NCBI GenBank assembly: GCA_945897825.1
Contig: CAMDGX010000027.1
Coordinates: 1 to 49,520 of the forward strand
DNA length: 49,520 bases
Direction: 5' to 3'
From: Asaia bogorensis
GTDB taxonomy: Bacteria; Pseudomonadota; Alphaproteobacteria; Acetobacterales; Acetobacteraceae
The stretch's first letter is position 1. Each line of letters opens with the position of its first letter. The notes beneath the pieces are model-generated. The model did no database searches, was not told the DNA's origin, and saw only the letters and a list, made by a program, of their open reading frames with translations. Shown piece after piece: positions 27,574 to 36,365 of this stretch. The position numbers were made by a program, and so were the translations under genes.

Positions 27574-28569
27574 TCAATCCCCCGCGGCGACGCGGCCGGC
27601 GCGGCGCCGGCGCAGCAGCGCGAGGCCGGCAACCCCAGTGGCCAGGAGCGCCATGCTGGCTGGCTCCGGCACGTTCAGGGCTGGCCCACCCGGCGGCACG
27701 ATGGTGTTGATCACCTGGGTGTTGCCGGTGAACGGCTTGAAGTGCAGTTCGCCGTCGCCCACGAAGTTCTGCGCGAACAAGCCGCCGTCGATCGGGTTGT
27801 TGATGGTGACCGTGGCCAGGGGAGCCAGCACGGTGCCCTGGATGCCGGTGGCGCCGAGCGACACCGAGGTGGCGTTCTCGAAATTCCAGATGACCTTGCT
27901 GCGCCAGTTCTGCCCGTTCATCCAGTTGGGCTGCGCGTTGTAGTTGCCGCTGACGTTGATGATCACGGTGCTGGCGCCGTTGGGGTTCACCGCGATGCCG
28001 GTGTAGGAGCCGAGCAGCGCGGCGGTGATGTCGATCACGCCCACGTTGGCGACGCCGTTCACCGTGGCCGGCACCGCGGTCAGCACCGCGTTGTTGCTGT
28101 TGGCGACGGGCAGCGTGTTGGCCGGCGTGGTCGGGGCCAGCGCCGCGAAGCCGGAGGACAGGGCGGTGATCTGGTTCCACATCTCGGCCTTGGTGGCCGG
28201 GAAGGTCGCGTTGTAGGTGGTGCTCGCCGCACCCGAGAAATTGCTCCCGACATTCGCGGTGCCGATCTTCACCGTGAGCCCGTTGGCGTTGTGCGACGAG
28301 GTGCCGGCGCTGCCGAACACGTTCACCGAGCCGAAGCCCTGCAGCGAGACGCCGAGCGGCACGCCGAAGTTCTGGAAGATGCCGCTGCCCGAGAGGTTCC
28401 CGCCGACCACGACCGGCCCTTCGACATCGTGCAGGGTATGGAAGTTGCCGTTCACGAAGGCATTGAAGCCCGTCAGGATGTCGCTTGCGGTCGGTGCCGC
28501 GCGGGCGGGAACGGTTGCGGCGGCAAGGGTGAGCGCGAAGCCCAAGACGGATGGCAGCAGGAAACGCAT
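27574..28569 (-). CDS. Choice-of-anchor A family PEP-CTERM protein
   Basis: The 331-residue product has a signal peptide (MRFLLPSVLGFALTLAAA, cleavage after ARA near residue 25), a choice-of-anchor A beta-helix/collagen-binding-like domain (FNAFVNGNFHTLHDVEGPVV, GTVLAPLATVTINNPIDGGL, FVGDGELHF), and a C-terminal PEP-CTERM signal starting at residue 300: VPEPASMALLATG, a hydrophobic helix and RRRR. The ATG at 28569 was chosen over an upstream start at 28668 because it places the signal peptide at the N terminus. It should be exported and sorted by an exosortase, and it is followed by devBCA in the same direction. Confidence 0.88.
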   Translation of the reverse strand: MRFLLPSVLGFALTLAAATVPARAAPTASDILTGFNAFVNGNFHTLHDVEGPVVVGGNLSGSGIFQNFGVPLGVSLQGFGSVNVFGSAGTSSHNANGLTVKIGTANVGSNFSGAASTTYNATFPATKAEMWNQITALSSGFAALAPTTPANTLPVANSNNAVLTAVPATVNGVANVGVIDITAALLGSYTGIAVNPNGASTVIINVSGNYNAQPNWMNGQNWRSKVIWNFENATSVSLGATGIQGTVLAPLATVTINNPIDGGLFAQNFVGDGELHFKPFTGNTQVINTIVPPGGPALNVPEPASMALLATGVAGLALLRRRRAGRVAAGD

Positions 28570-28884
28570 GCGATCGGATGCCTTGATTGCTGAACAGAGG
28601 TATTCGATGCCAATGCCGTGCATCGTATGTCGATACGTAACAGACCCGCCGGACCCGGTGCGAGTCACTTATTGTCGAGAAATAGTTACAATGCGTTAAG
28701 TGCGCCCCGTGCAGGCCGGACTTGCCATGGCGGCGCCGATCGGCCATATGGCGCGGGCCGGCGGAGGGCCGTCGGTAATTCACACGCGGGGCACCTTTCC
28801 ATCCTCCAATACGGAGGCGGGATTCCGGTGCCGCTTGGCAATGCCCCGCGGAGGATCAACCGGATACTGGAAAGGAGCACGCCG
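28570..28884. other. Divergent intergenic region PEP-CTERM gene / rpsB (315 nt)
   Basis: No gene is visible. The half near the PEP-CTERM gene is AT-richer and holds a short palindrome CGTAT-gtcg-ATACG (28624-28637) and promoter-like hexamers; the half near rpsB is a GC-rich leader with the hairpin CCTCC-aatac-GGAGG (28803-28817). It must contain promoters for both directions and possibly a site for S2 autoregulation of rpsB. Confidence 0.5.
28672..28700 (+). promoter_or_regulatory. Candidate rpsB promoter
   Basis: TTGTCG (28672-28677) and GTTAAG (28695-28700) are 17 bp apart. A better -10 hexamer, TACAAT (28687-28692), is also present but without a convincing -35. Either would give a leader of about 180 nt before rpsB. 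Confidence 0.3.
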
Positions 28885-29673
28885 ATGGCGATGCCCGAAT
28901 TCACCCTGCGCCAGCTGCTCGAGGCCGGCGTTCATTTCGGCCACCACACCCGCCGCTGGAACCCCGCGATGGGGCCCTACATCTTCGGCATCCGCAACCA
29001 GGTTCACATCCTCGACCTGCAGCAGACCGTGCCGATGCTCGACCGTGCGCTGCGCGCGCTGCGCGACGTGACGGCGGCCGGTGGCCGCGTGCTGTTCGTC
29101 GGCACCAAGCGCGCCGCGGCCGAGCATGTGGCCGATGCCGCCAACCGCTGCGGCCAGTATTACGTGAACCACCGCTGGCTCGGCGGCATGCTGACCAACT
29201 GGAAGACCATCACCGGCAGCATCAAGCGCCTGCGCCAGATGGAGGAGCAGCTTGGTGGCGGCATCGAGGGGCTGACCAAGAAGGAAGTCCTGGACATGAC
29301 GCGCGAGCGCGAGAAGCTCGAGCGGTCGCTGGGCGGGATCAAGGAGATGGGCGGCCTGCCCGACATCCTGTTCATCATCGACACCAACAAGGAGAAGCTG
29401 GCGGTCGAGGAAGCCAACAAGCTCGGCATTCCGGTGATCGCGGTGCTCGACAGCAACTCCGACCCCAAGGGCGTGACCTACCCGATCCCCGGCAACGACG
29501 ACGCGATCCGCGCCATCACCCTGTATTGCGACCTGGCCTCGGGCGCCGTGCTGGACGGCATCAGCGCCGAGATGATGGCCTCGGGCCGCGATATCGGGGC
29601 TGCCGAGGACCTGCCGATCGAGGCGATGCCGGACGCCGAGCCGGCCGCCGCCGAGCAGCCTGCCGCCGACTGA
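28885..29673 (+). CDS. rpsB: 30S ribosomal protein S2
   Basis: S2 is a structural protein of the small ribosomal subunit. The 262-residue protein begins [20 protein letters not shown] and carries [22 protein letters not shown] and RWLGGMLTN, all S2 signatures, with an acidic Ala/Glu-rich C terminus. AAAGGAG (28871-28877) is well placed before the ATG at 28885; upstream in-frame sequence is leader. It opens the rpsB-tsf-pyrH-frr block. Confidence 0.97.
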   Translation: MAMPEFTLRQLLEAGVHFGHHTRRWNPAMGPYIFGIRNQVHILDLQQTVPMLDRALRALRDVTAAGGRVLFVGTKRAAAEHVADAANRCGQYYVNHRWLGGMLTNWKTITGSIKRLRQMEEQLGGGIEGLTKKEVLDMTREREKLERSLGGIKEMGGLPDILFIIDTNKEKLAVEEANKLGIPVIAVLDSNSDPKGVTYPIPGNDDAIRAITLYCDLASGAVLDGISAEMMASGRDIGAAEDLPIEAMPDAEPAAAEQPAAD

Positions 29674-29691
29674 CCGCCGCGACGGACGAAC

Positions 29692-29718
29692 CGGGCCGGC
29701 GGCATCCCCGCCGGCCCG
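29692..29718 (+). terminator. rpsB-tsf intergenic hairpin (attenuator-like)
   Basis: CGGGCCGGCGG (29692-29702) pairs perfectly with CCGCCGGCCCG (29708-29718) around a 5-nt loop, 19 nt after the rpsB stop. It lacks a real T-tract (CCTTCCC follows), so it is more likely a partial terminator or mRNA-processing/stability structure that sets the rpsB:tsf ratio. Confidence 0.6.
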
Positions 29719-29830
29719 CCTTCCCGGGGGGCACGCCCCTTGAGGGGACAAATGTCATACAGTTGCGCTTGATCGCCCCGCGCCGGCATGGCGCCTGTGG
29801 CCGTCGCGCACAATTCGAGGAGAGCCGACC

Positions 29831-30742
29831 ATGGCCGAGATCACCGCAGCGCTTGTGAAGGATCTGCGCGAGCGCACCGGCGCCGGCATGATGGACTGCA
29901 AGAAGGCGCTGGTCGAGAACGGCGGCGACATGGAAGCCGCGATCGACTGGCTGCGCAAGAAGGGCCTGTCGGCTGCGGCCAAGAAGTCCGGCCGCGTCGC
30001 TGCCGAGGGGCTGGTGGGTGTGATCTCGTCGGCCAATCGCGGCGCGATGGTCGAGGTGAACGCCGAGACCGACTTCGTGGCGCGCAACGAGACCTTCCAG
30101 GGCTTCGTGGCCGAGGTGGCCAAGGTGGCGCTGGCGGTCGGCGAGGACCTCGAGGCGATCAAGGCGGCGCCCTTCCCCGGCACCGGGCGCACGGTGGGCG
30201 AGGAGCTCACCCACATGGTCGCCACGATCGGCGAGAACATGGCCATCCGCCGCGCGAAGGTGTTCGCGGTCGGGCAGGGCGCGGTTGCCACCTATGTGCA
30301 TTCCGCGGTGAAGCCGGGCCTGGGCAAGATCGGCGTGCTCGCCGCGCTCGAGGGCGCGGGCGAGGTGGCCGTGCTGGAGCAGCTGGGCCGCCAGGTCGGC
30401 ATGCATGTCGCCGCGACCCGCCCCGAGGCGCTGGACACCAATGCCGTCGACCCGGCCGCGCTGGAGCGGGAGAAGGCGGTGCTGACCGAGCAGGCGCGCG
30501 CCTCCGGCAAGCCCGACGCGATCATCGAGAAGATGGTCGAGGGCCGCATCCGCAAGTACTACGAGGAAGTGGTGCTGCTGGAGCAGGTGTGGGTGCATGA
30601 CGGCGAGAGCCGGGTGAAGGCGGTGGTCAAGAAGGCCGGCGCCGAGCTGAAGGGCTTCGCGCGCTTCCAGCTGGGCGAGGGCATCGAGAAGGCCGCGGGC
30701 GACTTCGCCGCCGAAGTCAAGGCCGCCGCCGGCGTGGGCTGA
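29831..30742 (+). CDS. tsf: Elongation factor Ts
   Basis: EF-Ts is the nucleotide-exchange factor for EF-Tu. The 303-residue protein has the N-terminal UBA-like domain with [16 protein letters not shown], the core signature [12 protein letters not shown] containing the TDFV contact with EF-Tu, and the dimerisation/C-terminal region ending [20 protein letters not shown] lies just upstream of the ATG. It is separated from rpsB by 157 nt with a strong hairpin, and from pyrH by a second hairpin. Confidence 0.97.
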   Translation: MAEITAALVKDLRERTGAGMMDCKKALVENGGDMEAAIDWLRKKGLSAAAKKSGRVAAEGLVGVISSANRGAMVEVNAETDFVARNETFQGFVAEVAKVALAVGEDLEAIKAAPFPGTGRTVGEELTHMVATIGENMAIRRAKVFAVGQGAVATYVHSAVKPGLGKIGVLAALEGAGEVAVLEQLGRQVGMHVAATRPEALDTNAVDPAALEREKAVLTEQARASGKPDAIIEKMVEGRIRKYYEEVVLLEQVWVHDGESRVKAVVKKAGAELKGFARFQLGEGIEKAAGDFAAEVKAAAGVG

Positions 30743-30824
30743 CCGGCCCCGGACGTGATCCCCTGGCGGCCGCGCCGGCCTTGTTGCCGTCGCCCGCCGG
30801 GCCTACCCTGACGCTTGCCTGAAC

Positions 30825-30859
30825 ACGCCGCCGAGTCGGTCCCTGGACCACGGCGGCGT
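30825..30859 (+). promoter_or_regulatory. tsf-pyrH intergenic compound hairpin
   Basis: ACGCCGCCG (30825-30833) pairs with CGGCGGCGT (30851-30859), and inside it GGTCC (30838-30842) pairs with GGACC (30845-30849). The element ends 45 nt before the pyrH start and is followed by CTTCAC, not a T-run. It may be an attenuator or processing site. Confidence 0.5.
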
Positions 30860-30904
30860 CTTCACGCGCACGTGCCGCCCCGTTCGCCACACCACAGGAT
30901 GAAG

Positions 30905-31630
30905 ATGAGCCAGCCCCTCACCTACAAGCGCGTGCTGCTCAAGGTGTCCGGCGAGGCGCTGATGGGAAATCGCGAGTTCGGGCTGGACAACGACACGGTC
31001 GCGGCGATCGCGGCGGATATCGGCGACGTGGTGGCGCTGGGTGCGGAGGTGTGCCTGGTGATCGGCGGCGGCAACATCTTCCGCGGCATTTCGGGTGCGG
31101 CGCAGGGGATGGATGCGGCGCAGGCGCACTACATGGGCATGCTGGCGACCGTGATGAACGCGCTGGCGATGCAGGCCGCACTGGAGAAGATCGGCGTGGC
31201 GACGCGGGTGCAATCCGCCATCCCGATGGCCTCGGTGTGCGAGCCGTATATCCGCAGGCGGGCGATGCGGCACATGGAGAAGGGCAGGGTGGTGATTTTC
31301 GCCGCCGGCACCGGCAATCCGTTCTTCACCACCGACACCGGGGCGGCGCTGCGGGCGGTCGAGATGGGGTGCAACGCGCTGCTGAAGGGCACGCAGGTGG
31401 ACGGGGTGTATTCGGCCGATCCGCGCAAGGTGAGCGGGGCGGTGCGCTACGAGCAGCTGACCTACCACGACGTGCTGGCGCAGGACCTGAAGTTCATGGA
31501 TGCCGCCGCGGTCAGCCTGGCGCGGGAGAACGGCGTTCCGATCGTCATCTTCAACATCCGCGCGCCGGGCGCCTTTGCCGCGGTGATGCGCGGCGAGGGG
31601 CGGTTCACGACGATCGTCGCGCCGCGCTGA
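30905..31630 (+). CDS. pyrH: UMP kinase
   Basis: PyrH phosphorylates UMP to UDP. The 241-residue protein contains [15 protein letters not shown], the [10 protein letters not shown] loop, and the [21 protein letters not shown] region, all typical of the amino-acid-kinase-fold bacterial UMP kinase. The ATG at 30905 was preferred over the in-frame ATG at 30899 because AGGA (30896-30899) is correctly spaced for 30905 and overlaps the earlier ATG. It lies between tsf and frr as in most proteobacteria. Confidence 0.95.
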   Translation: MSQPLTYKRVLLKVSGEALMGNREFGLDNDTVAAIAADIGDVVALGAEVCLVIGGGNIFRGISGAAQGMDAAQAHYMGMLATVMNALAMQAALEKIGVATRVQSAIPMASVCEPYIRRRAMRHMEKGRVVIFAAGTGNPFFTTDTGAALRAVEMGCNALLKGTQVDGVYSADPRKVSGAVRYEQLTYHDVLAQDLKFMDAAAVSLARENGVPIVIFNIRAPGAFAAVMRGEGRFTTIVAPR

Positions 31631-31749
31631 TTGCGCGGTTGCGCCCACTGGTGCATGTGCGGGAAGCGGTGATACAGCAGGGCGTTGATTTCGGATTGAT
31701 GTGACGGGCTCACGGGCCTTCTGGCCCGAGGGGCCGCGAGGAGGATGGT

Positions 31750-32313
31750 GTGGCGGAACTGAACGACCTGAAGCAGGACCTCACCCGCCGCATGGACGGG
31801 GCGCTCGAGACGCTGCGCCGCGATTTCGGCGGCCTGCGCACCGGCCGCGCCAGTCCCGCCCTGCTGGAGCCGATCCGCGTGGAGGCCTATGGCAGCGAGG
31901 TGCCGCTGCCGCAGGTGGGCACCATCGCGGTGCCGGAGGCGCGGATGCTGACGGTGCAGGTGTGGGACCGCACGCTGGTGAACAACGTGGTCAAGGCGAT
32001 CCGCGATTCCGGCCTCGGGCTCAACCCGGCCAATGACGGGCAGCTGGTGCGCGTGCCCATCCCGGTGCTGACGGGCGAGCGCCGCGCCGAGCTGTCCAAG
32101 GCGGCGCACCGGTATGCCGAGGGTGCCAAGGTGGCGGTGCGCGGCGTGCGGCGCGACGGCATGGAGCAGATCAAGGCGCTGGAGAAGAAGGCGACGATCA
32201 GCAAGGACGACGAGAAGCGCTGGTCCGACGAGGTGCAGAAGCTGACCGACCAGTACGTCAAGCGGATTGACGACTCGTTGGCGGAGAAGGACCGCGAGAT
32301 CAAGCAGGTCTGA
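31750..32313 (+). CDS. frr: Ribosome recycling factor
   Basis: RRF splits post-termination ribosomes together with EF-G. The 187-residue protein has the expected three-helix bundle with the [17 protein letters not shown] region, the domain II segment [12 protein letters not shown] and the C-terminal helix with [19 protein letters not shown]. The start is GTG at 31750 with GAGGA at 31741-31745. The gap to pyrH (119 nt) shows nothing convincing. uppS follows after 8 nt. Confidence 0.96.
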   Translation: MAELNDLKQDLTRRMDGALETLRRDFGGLRTGRASPALLEPIRVEAYGSEVPLPQVGTIAVPEARMLTVQVWDRTLVNNVVKAIRDSGLGLNPANDGQLVRVPIPVLTGERRAELSKAAHRYAEGAKVAVRGVRRDGMEQIKALEKKATISKDDEKRWSDEVQKLTDQYVKRIDDSLAEKDREIKQV

Positions 32314-32321
32314 GGCGGCCA

Positions 32322-33095
32322 ATGTCCCTGCGCACGCCCCTGACGGTCGGGCTGGTCGATGCCGCGTCCCCCGCGCCGCAGGAGGCGACGGCGCTCGTGC
32401 CGTCCCACGTGGCGATCATCATGGACGGCAACGGGCGCTGGGCGGCGCGGCGCGCCCTGCCTCGGGTGGCCGGCCATCGCGCGGGGGTGGAGGCGGTGCG
32501 GCGGACCATCCGCGCCTGCATGGAATCGGGCGTGGCGTGGCTGACGCTCTATGCCTTCAGCAGCGAGAACTGGCGCCGTCCGGCCGAGGAGGTGACCGAC
32601 CTGACCGGGCTGCTGCGGCATTTCCTCCGCAACGAGGTGGCGGAGCTCGATTCGCACGGCGTGCGCCTGCGCATCATCGGCGACCGCACCCGCTTCGACC
32701 GCGACATCCAGACCGAGCTGGCCGCCGCCGAGGCGCGCACCGCGGGCAATGCACGGCTGAACCTGGTGGTGGCGCTGTCGTATGGCGGGCGGGCGGAGAT
32801 CCTGGCGGCCGCGCGCGCCGCGGCGGAGGCGGCGCGGGCCGGCACGCTCGATCCGCAATCGCTGGACGAGGCGGGCTTTGCCGCCCTGCTGTCGACCGCC
32901 GGTATCCCTGATCCCGACCTGATCATCCGCACTTCCGGCGAGCAGCGGCTGTCGAACTTCCTGCTGTGGCAATCCGCCTATGCGGAGCTGGTGTTCCTCG
33001 ACGTGCTGTGGCCGGACTTCGCCGCCGCGCATTTCGGCGAGGCGCTGGCCGAGTTCAACCGCAGGGAGCGGCGGTTTGGCGCGCGTCCCGGCTGA
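32322..33095 (+). CDS. uppS: Undecaprenyl diphosphate synthase (isoprenyl transferase)
   Basis: UppS condenses isopentenyl diphosphate onto farnesyl diphosphate to make the C55 carrier for peptidoglycan and LPS. The 257-residue protein has the catalytic [12 protein letters not shown] motif (Asp35), the [12 protein letters not shown] segment, and the C-terminal [19 protein letters not shown] signature. A 25-residue N-terminal extension precedes the core. It is one base from cdsA, in the usual uppS-cdsA-dxr order. Confidence 0.95.
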   Translation: MSLRTPLTVGLVDAASPAPQEATALVPSHVAIIMDGNGRWAARRALPRVAGHRAGVEAVRRTIRACMESGVAWLTLYAFSSENWRRPAEEVTDLTGLLRHFLRNEVAELDSHGVRLRIIGDRTRFDRDIQTELAAAEARTAGNARLNLVVALSYGGRAEILAAARAAAEAARAGTLDPQSLDEAGFAALLSTAGIPDPDLIIRTSGEQRLSNFLLWQSAYAELVFLDVLWPDFAAAHFGEALAEFNRRERRFGARPG

Positions 33096-33096
33096 G

Positions 33097-33801
33097 ATGG
33101 CCCCCCCGGCCGCGCCGTCGCCGGGCTCGCGCTGGTCGGACCTGCGCACGCGCTTCCTCTCGGCCGTCGTGCTGCTGCCGGTGGCGCTGGCCTGCCTGTT
33201 CATCGGCGGCTGGCCCTGGTTGCTGCTGGTGCTGGCCGCCACCGCCTCGCTGCTGTGGGAGTGGTGGCGGATGTGGCAGATGCGGCCGGGGCGCTGGCCG
33301 GTGCCGACGCTGCTGGGCGGATGGCTCTACATGATGGTGGGCGCGGCCTCGCTGCACTGGTTGCGCAGCGACGACGCGGTCGGGCTGATCGACGTGCTGT
33401 TCCTGCTGGTGGTGGTCTGGTCCAGCGACATCGGCGCCTATGTCGCCGGGCGGTTGATCGGCGGGCCGAAGCTGGCGCCGGCGATCTCGCCGGGCAAGAC
33501 CTGGTCGGGCGCGATCGGCGGACTGCTGTGCGCGATGGCGATCGGGCTGGTGGTGACGCGGTTCGCGGCACCGGGGCCGGTGCTGCATGCGCTGCTTGTC
33601 GCGGCCGGACTGTCGGTGGCCTCGCAGCTTGGGGACCTTTTGGAAAGCGCGTGCAAGCGGCATTTCGGGGTGAAGGATTCGAGCCACCTGATCCCCGGCC
33701 ATGGCGGCGTGTTCGACCGGCTGGACGGCGTGCTGGCGGCGGCTCCAGTTGCCGTGCTGTTGGCCCTGGCGCTCGGCCCGGGCGTGGAATTGTGGCGATG
33801 A
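33097..33801 (+). CDS. cdsA: Phosphatidate cytidylyltransferase
   Basis: CdsA makes CDP-diacylglycerol from phosphatidate and CTP, the branch point of phospholipid synthesis. The 234-residue membrane protein has about six hydrophobic segments and the family signature SACKRHFGVKDSSHLIPGHGG near the C terminus, with the metal-binding DRLDG following. The ATG at 33097 is one base after the uppS stop and gives a basic N terminus before the first helix; an earlier in-frame opening is inside uppS. It overlaps dxr by ATGA. Confidence 0.94.
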   Translation: MAPPAAPSPGSRWSDLRTRFLSAVVLLPVALACLFIGGWPWLLLVLAATASLLWEWWRMWQMRPGRWPVPTLLGGWLYMMVGAASLHWLRSDDAVGLIDVLFLLVVVWSSDIGAYVAGRLIGGPKLAPAISPGKTWSGAIGGLLCAMAIGLVVTRFAAPGPVLHALLVAAGLSVASQLGDLLESACKRHFGVKDSSHLIPGHGGVFDRLDGVLAAAPVAVLLALALGPGVELWR

Positions 33802-34982
33802 GCGGGGTGCGCAGCGTCACCATCCTGGGCAGCACCGGCAGCGTGGGCACGCAGACGGTCGATTTGCTGGCAGCCTCGCCCGGGCGCTATCGCGTGCGCG
33901 CGCTGGCCGCCGGGCGCAATGCCGCCCTGCTGGCGGCGCAGGCGCGGCAGTTGGGGGCGGAGGTCGCGGTGATCGCCGATCCCGATGGCTATGCCGCGTT
34001 GCGCGCCGCGCTGGCCGGGACCGGCATCCGCGCCGAATGTGGCGCCGCGGCGGTGGCCGAGGCGGCTGCGCTTGGGGCGGACTGGACCATGGCGGCCATC
34101 ACCGGCGCGGCGGGGCTGCCCTCCACCCTGGCGGCGATCAGCCGCGGCGGCGTGGTGGCGCTGGCCAACAAGGAGGCACTGGTCTGCGCCGGCGAGGTAA
34201 TGCTGGCGGCGGTGCGGGCGCATGGCGCGACGCTGTTGCCGGTCGATTCCGAGCACAACGCGATCTTCCAGTCGATGGCCGATGGCAACCGCGGCGGCAT
34301 CGAGAAGATCGTGCTGACCGCCTCCGGCGGGCCGTTCCGCACCGCCACGCGCGAGGAGATGGCCCGTGCGACGCCCGAGGCGGCACTGCGCCATCCGGTC
34401 TGGTCGATGGGTGCGAAGATCACCATCGACAGTGCCACGATGATGAACAAGGCGCTGGAGGTGATCGAGGCGGCGCGGCTGTTCGACCTGCCGAGCGAGC
34501 GCATCGAGGTGTTGATCCACCCGCAATCGGTCATCCACGGCCTGGTCCACTACGGCGACGGCAGCGTGCTGGCGCAGCTCGGCAGCCCGGACATGCGGGT
34601 GCCGATCGCCCATACGCTGGCCTGGCCCGGGCGGATCGCGACGCACGCCCCGCGGCTGGACCTCGCTGCCGTGGCGCGGCTGGAGTTCGCCGCCCCCGAT
34701 CCGGTGCGCTTTCCGGCCCTGCGCCTGGCGCGCGAGGCGCTGGCCGCCGGCGGCGGGGCGTCGGCGATCATGAGTGCCGCCAACGAGGTGGCGGTGGAGG
34801 CGTTCCTGGCGCGGCGCATCGGCTTCCTGGACATCGCCGCGGTCGTCGAGGCGGTGATGCAGGCGCTTGGCGCGCCGCCGGCCGACACGCTGGAGGCGGT
34901 GCTGGCGCTGGACGCCGACGCCCGCCGCGCCGCCGCGGAGGAGGTCGGCAAGGCCGCCGCCGGTGCCCGCCCCGCTGCCTGA
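33798..34982 (+). CDS. dxr: 1-deoxy-D-xylulose 5-phosphate reductoisomerase
   Basis: Dxr converts DXP to MEP using NADPH and a divalent metal, the first committed step of the non-mevalonate isoprenoid pathway that feeds UppS. The 394-residue protein has the NADPH loop GSTGSVG at residues 11-17, ALANKEALVCAGE, the metal/substrate motif LPVDSEHNAIFQ, and MNKALEVIEAARLF. The ATG overlaps the cdsA stop. Nothing unusual is seen. Confidence 0.96.
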   Translation: MSGVRSVTILGSTGSVGTQTVDLLAASPGRYRVRALAAGRNAALLAAQARQLGAEVAVIADPDGYAALRAALAGTGIRAECGAAAVAEAAALGADWTMAAITGAAGLPSTLAAISRGGVVALANKEALVCAGEVMLAAVRAHGATLLPVDSEHNAIFQSMADGNRGGIEKIVLTASGGPFRTATREEMARATPEAALRHPVWSMGAKITIDSATMMNKALEVIEAARLFDLPSERIEVLIHPQSVIHGLVHYGDGSVLAQLGSPDMRVPIAHTLAWPGRIATHAPRLDLAAVARLEFAAPDPVRFPALRLAREALAAGGGASAIMSAANEVAVEAFLARRIGFLDIAAVVEAVMQALGAPPADTLEAVLALDADARRAAAEEVGKAAAGARPAA

Positions 34983-35085
34983 CCCGCGCCCCGCCATCCC
35001 GTCGTTGCGAAGAATTCAGTAGGCAACCGCCGGCGCCTGCGGCACATGCCGCACACCGACCTGCCCGGCCCATCCTGGAGCTGCC

Positions 35086-36222
35086 GTGTTCGACCTCCTG
35101 CCATCGCCGATCGACTCCATCCTCGCCTTCATCGTGGTGCTGGGGGTGCTCATCTTCATCCACGAGCTGGGCCACTACCTGGCCGCGCGCTGGTGCGGCG
35201 TGCATGTGGAGGTGTTCTCCATCGGCTTCGGCCGCGCCATCGCCAGCTGGACCGACAGCAAGGGCACGGTGTGGAAGCTCGCCTGGCTGCCGCTGGGCGG
35301 CTACGTGAAGCTGCACGGCCAGGAACGGCCGGAGGATGTGTCGTCGGACGTCAAGGCATTGTGGATCGAGGGGCGGACGTTCCACGAGAAGGAGGTCGCG
35401 GCGCGCGCCTTCGTGGTGGCCGCCGGGCCGCTGGCCAATTTCCTGCTCGCCGCCGTGCTGTTCGCCGGGCTGTATGCCACGCTCGGCCGGCCGGTGGTGT
35501 CCGAGCGCACCGACCCGCCGGCGCAGATCGGCGAGGTGGTGGCCAATTCCGCCGCCGCCCGCGCCGGGCTGCAGGTGGGCGACCGCATCCTGGCGATCGA
35601 CGGCACGCCGATCAGCCGCTTCAGCGAGCTGCAGAGCACCGTCGCCGCCGCTCCCGGCCGCACCCTGGCGCTGCGCGTCGAGCGTGGCGGGGCGCAGCTG
35701 GCGCTGTCGGCGACGATTGACACGCGGCCGGGCGGCGGCGCGCCGGTTGGCATGCTGGGCATCCGCAGTGCCGCGATGCCGCAGGTGTTCGAACCGGTTG
35801 GCATCGGCACCGCCGCGGTCGAGGGCGTCGTCAAGACCTGGGACGTGACCGCGCAGACCCTGGGTGGGCTGTGGCAGATGATCACCGCCCAGCGCGGCAC
35901 GGAGGAGCTGGGCGGGCCGCTGCGCATTGCCCAGATGTCCGGGCAGGTGGCGCAGCTGGGGATTGCCAGCCTGGTGTCGTTCATCGCGGTGCTGTCGGTG
36001 AACCTGGCGCTGATCAACCTGTTCCCCATCCCGGTGCTGGATGGCGGCCACCTGCTGTTCTACCTCGCCGAGGCGATCCGCGGCCGCCCGCTGCCGCCGC
36101 GCGCCCAGGAATACGGCATGCGCATCGGCCTTACCCTGATCCTGACGCTGTTCGTATTCGCCACGTGGAACGACCTCGGCCATCTCGGCCTGTTCCGCTG
36201 GGTGGCCGGCCTGTTCGGATGA
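35086..36222 (+). CDS. rseP: RIP metalloprotease RseP
   Basis: RseP is a site-2 intramembrane zinc protease that cleaves membrane-bound anti-sigma factors and remnant signal peptides. The 378-residue protein has the HELGH zinc motif at residues 26-30 in the first transmembrane helix, one clear PDZ domain (about residues 130-205; AGLQVGDRILAIDGTPI), and the C-terminal NLFPIPVLDGGHL motif with the third zinc ligand. The start is GTG at 35086 with GGAG upstream. One PDZ domain, not two, is usual outside Gammaproteobacteria. It precedes bamA, linking it to envelope biogenesis. Confidence 0.94.
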   Translation: MFDLLPSPIDSILAFIVVLGVLIFIHELGHYLAARWCGVHVEVFSIGFGRAIASWTDSKGTVWKLAWLPLGGYVKLHGQERPEDVSSDVKALWIEGRTFHEKEVAARAFVVAAGPLANFLLAAVLFAGLYATLGRPVVSERTDPPAQIGEVVANSAAARAGLQVGDRILAIDGTPISRFSELQSTVAAAPGRTLALRVERGGAQLALSATIDTRPGGGAPVGMLGIRSAAMPQVFEPVGIGTAAVEGVVKTWDVTAQTLGGLWQMITAQRGTEELGGPLRIAQMSGQVAQLGIASLVSFIAVLSVNLALINLFPIPVLDGGHLLFYLAEAIRGRPLPPRAQEYGMRIGLTLILTLFVFATWNDLGHLGLFRWVAGLFG

Positions 36223-36365
36223 CGCATCGGCCGGCGGCGCCGGCGCGATTGACGGGCATCGGGCGGGCCGGGTAGCGGACTCCGGGCCGGGCCTGTATAC
36301 CGGTTCGCGGCCCTGGGTAGGCTGCCCCGGCTGGTGGGGCGGCGCCGCATGGGAGGAATCCTGCT

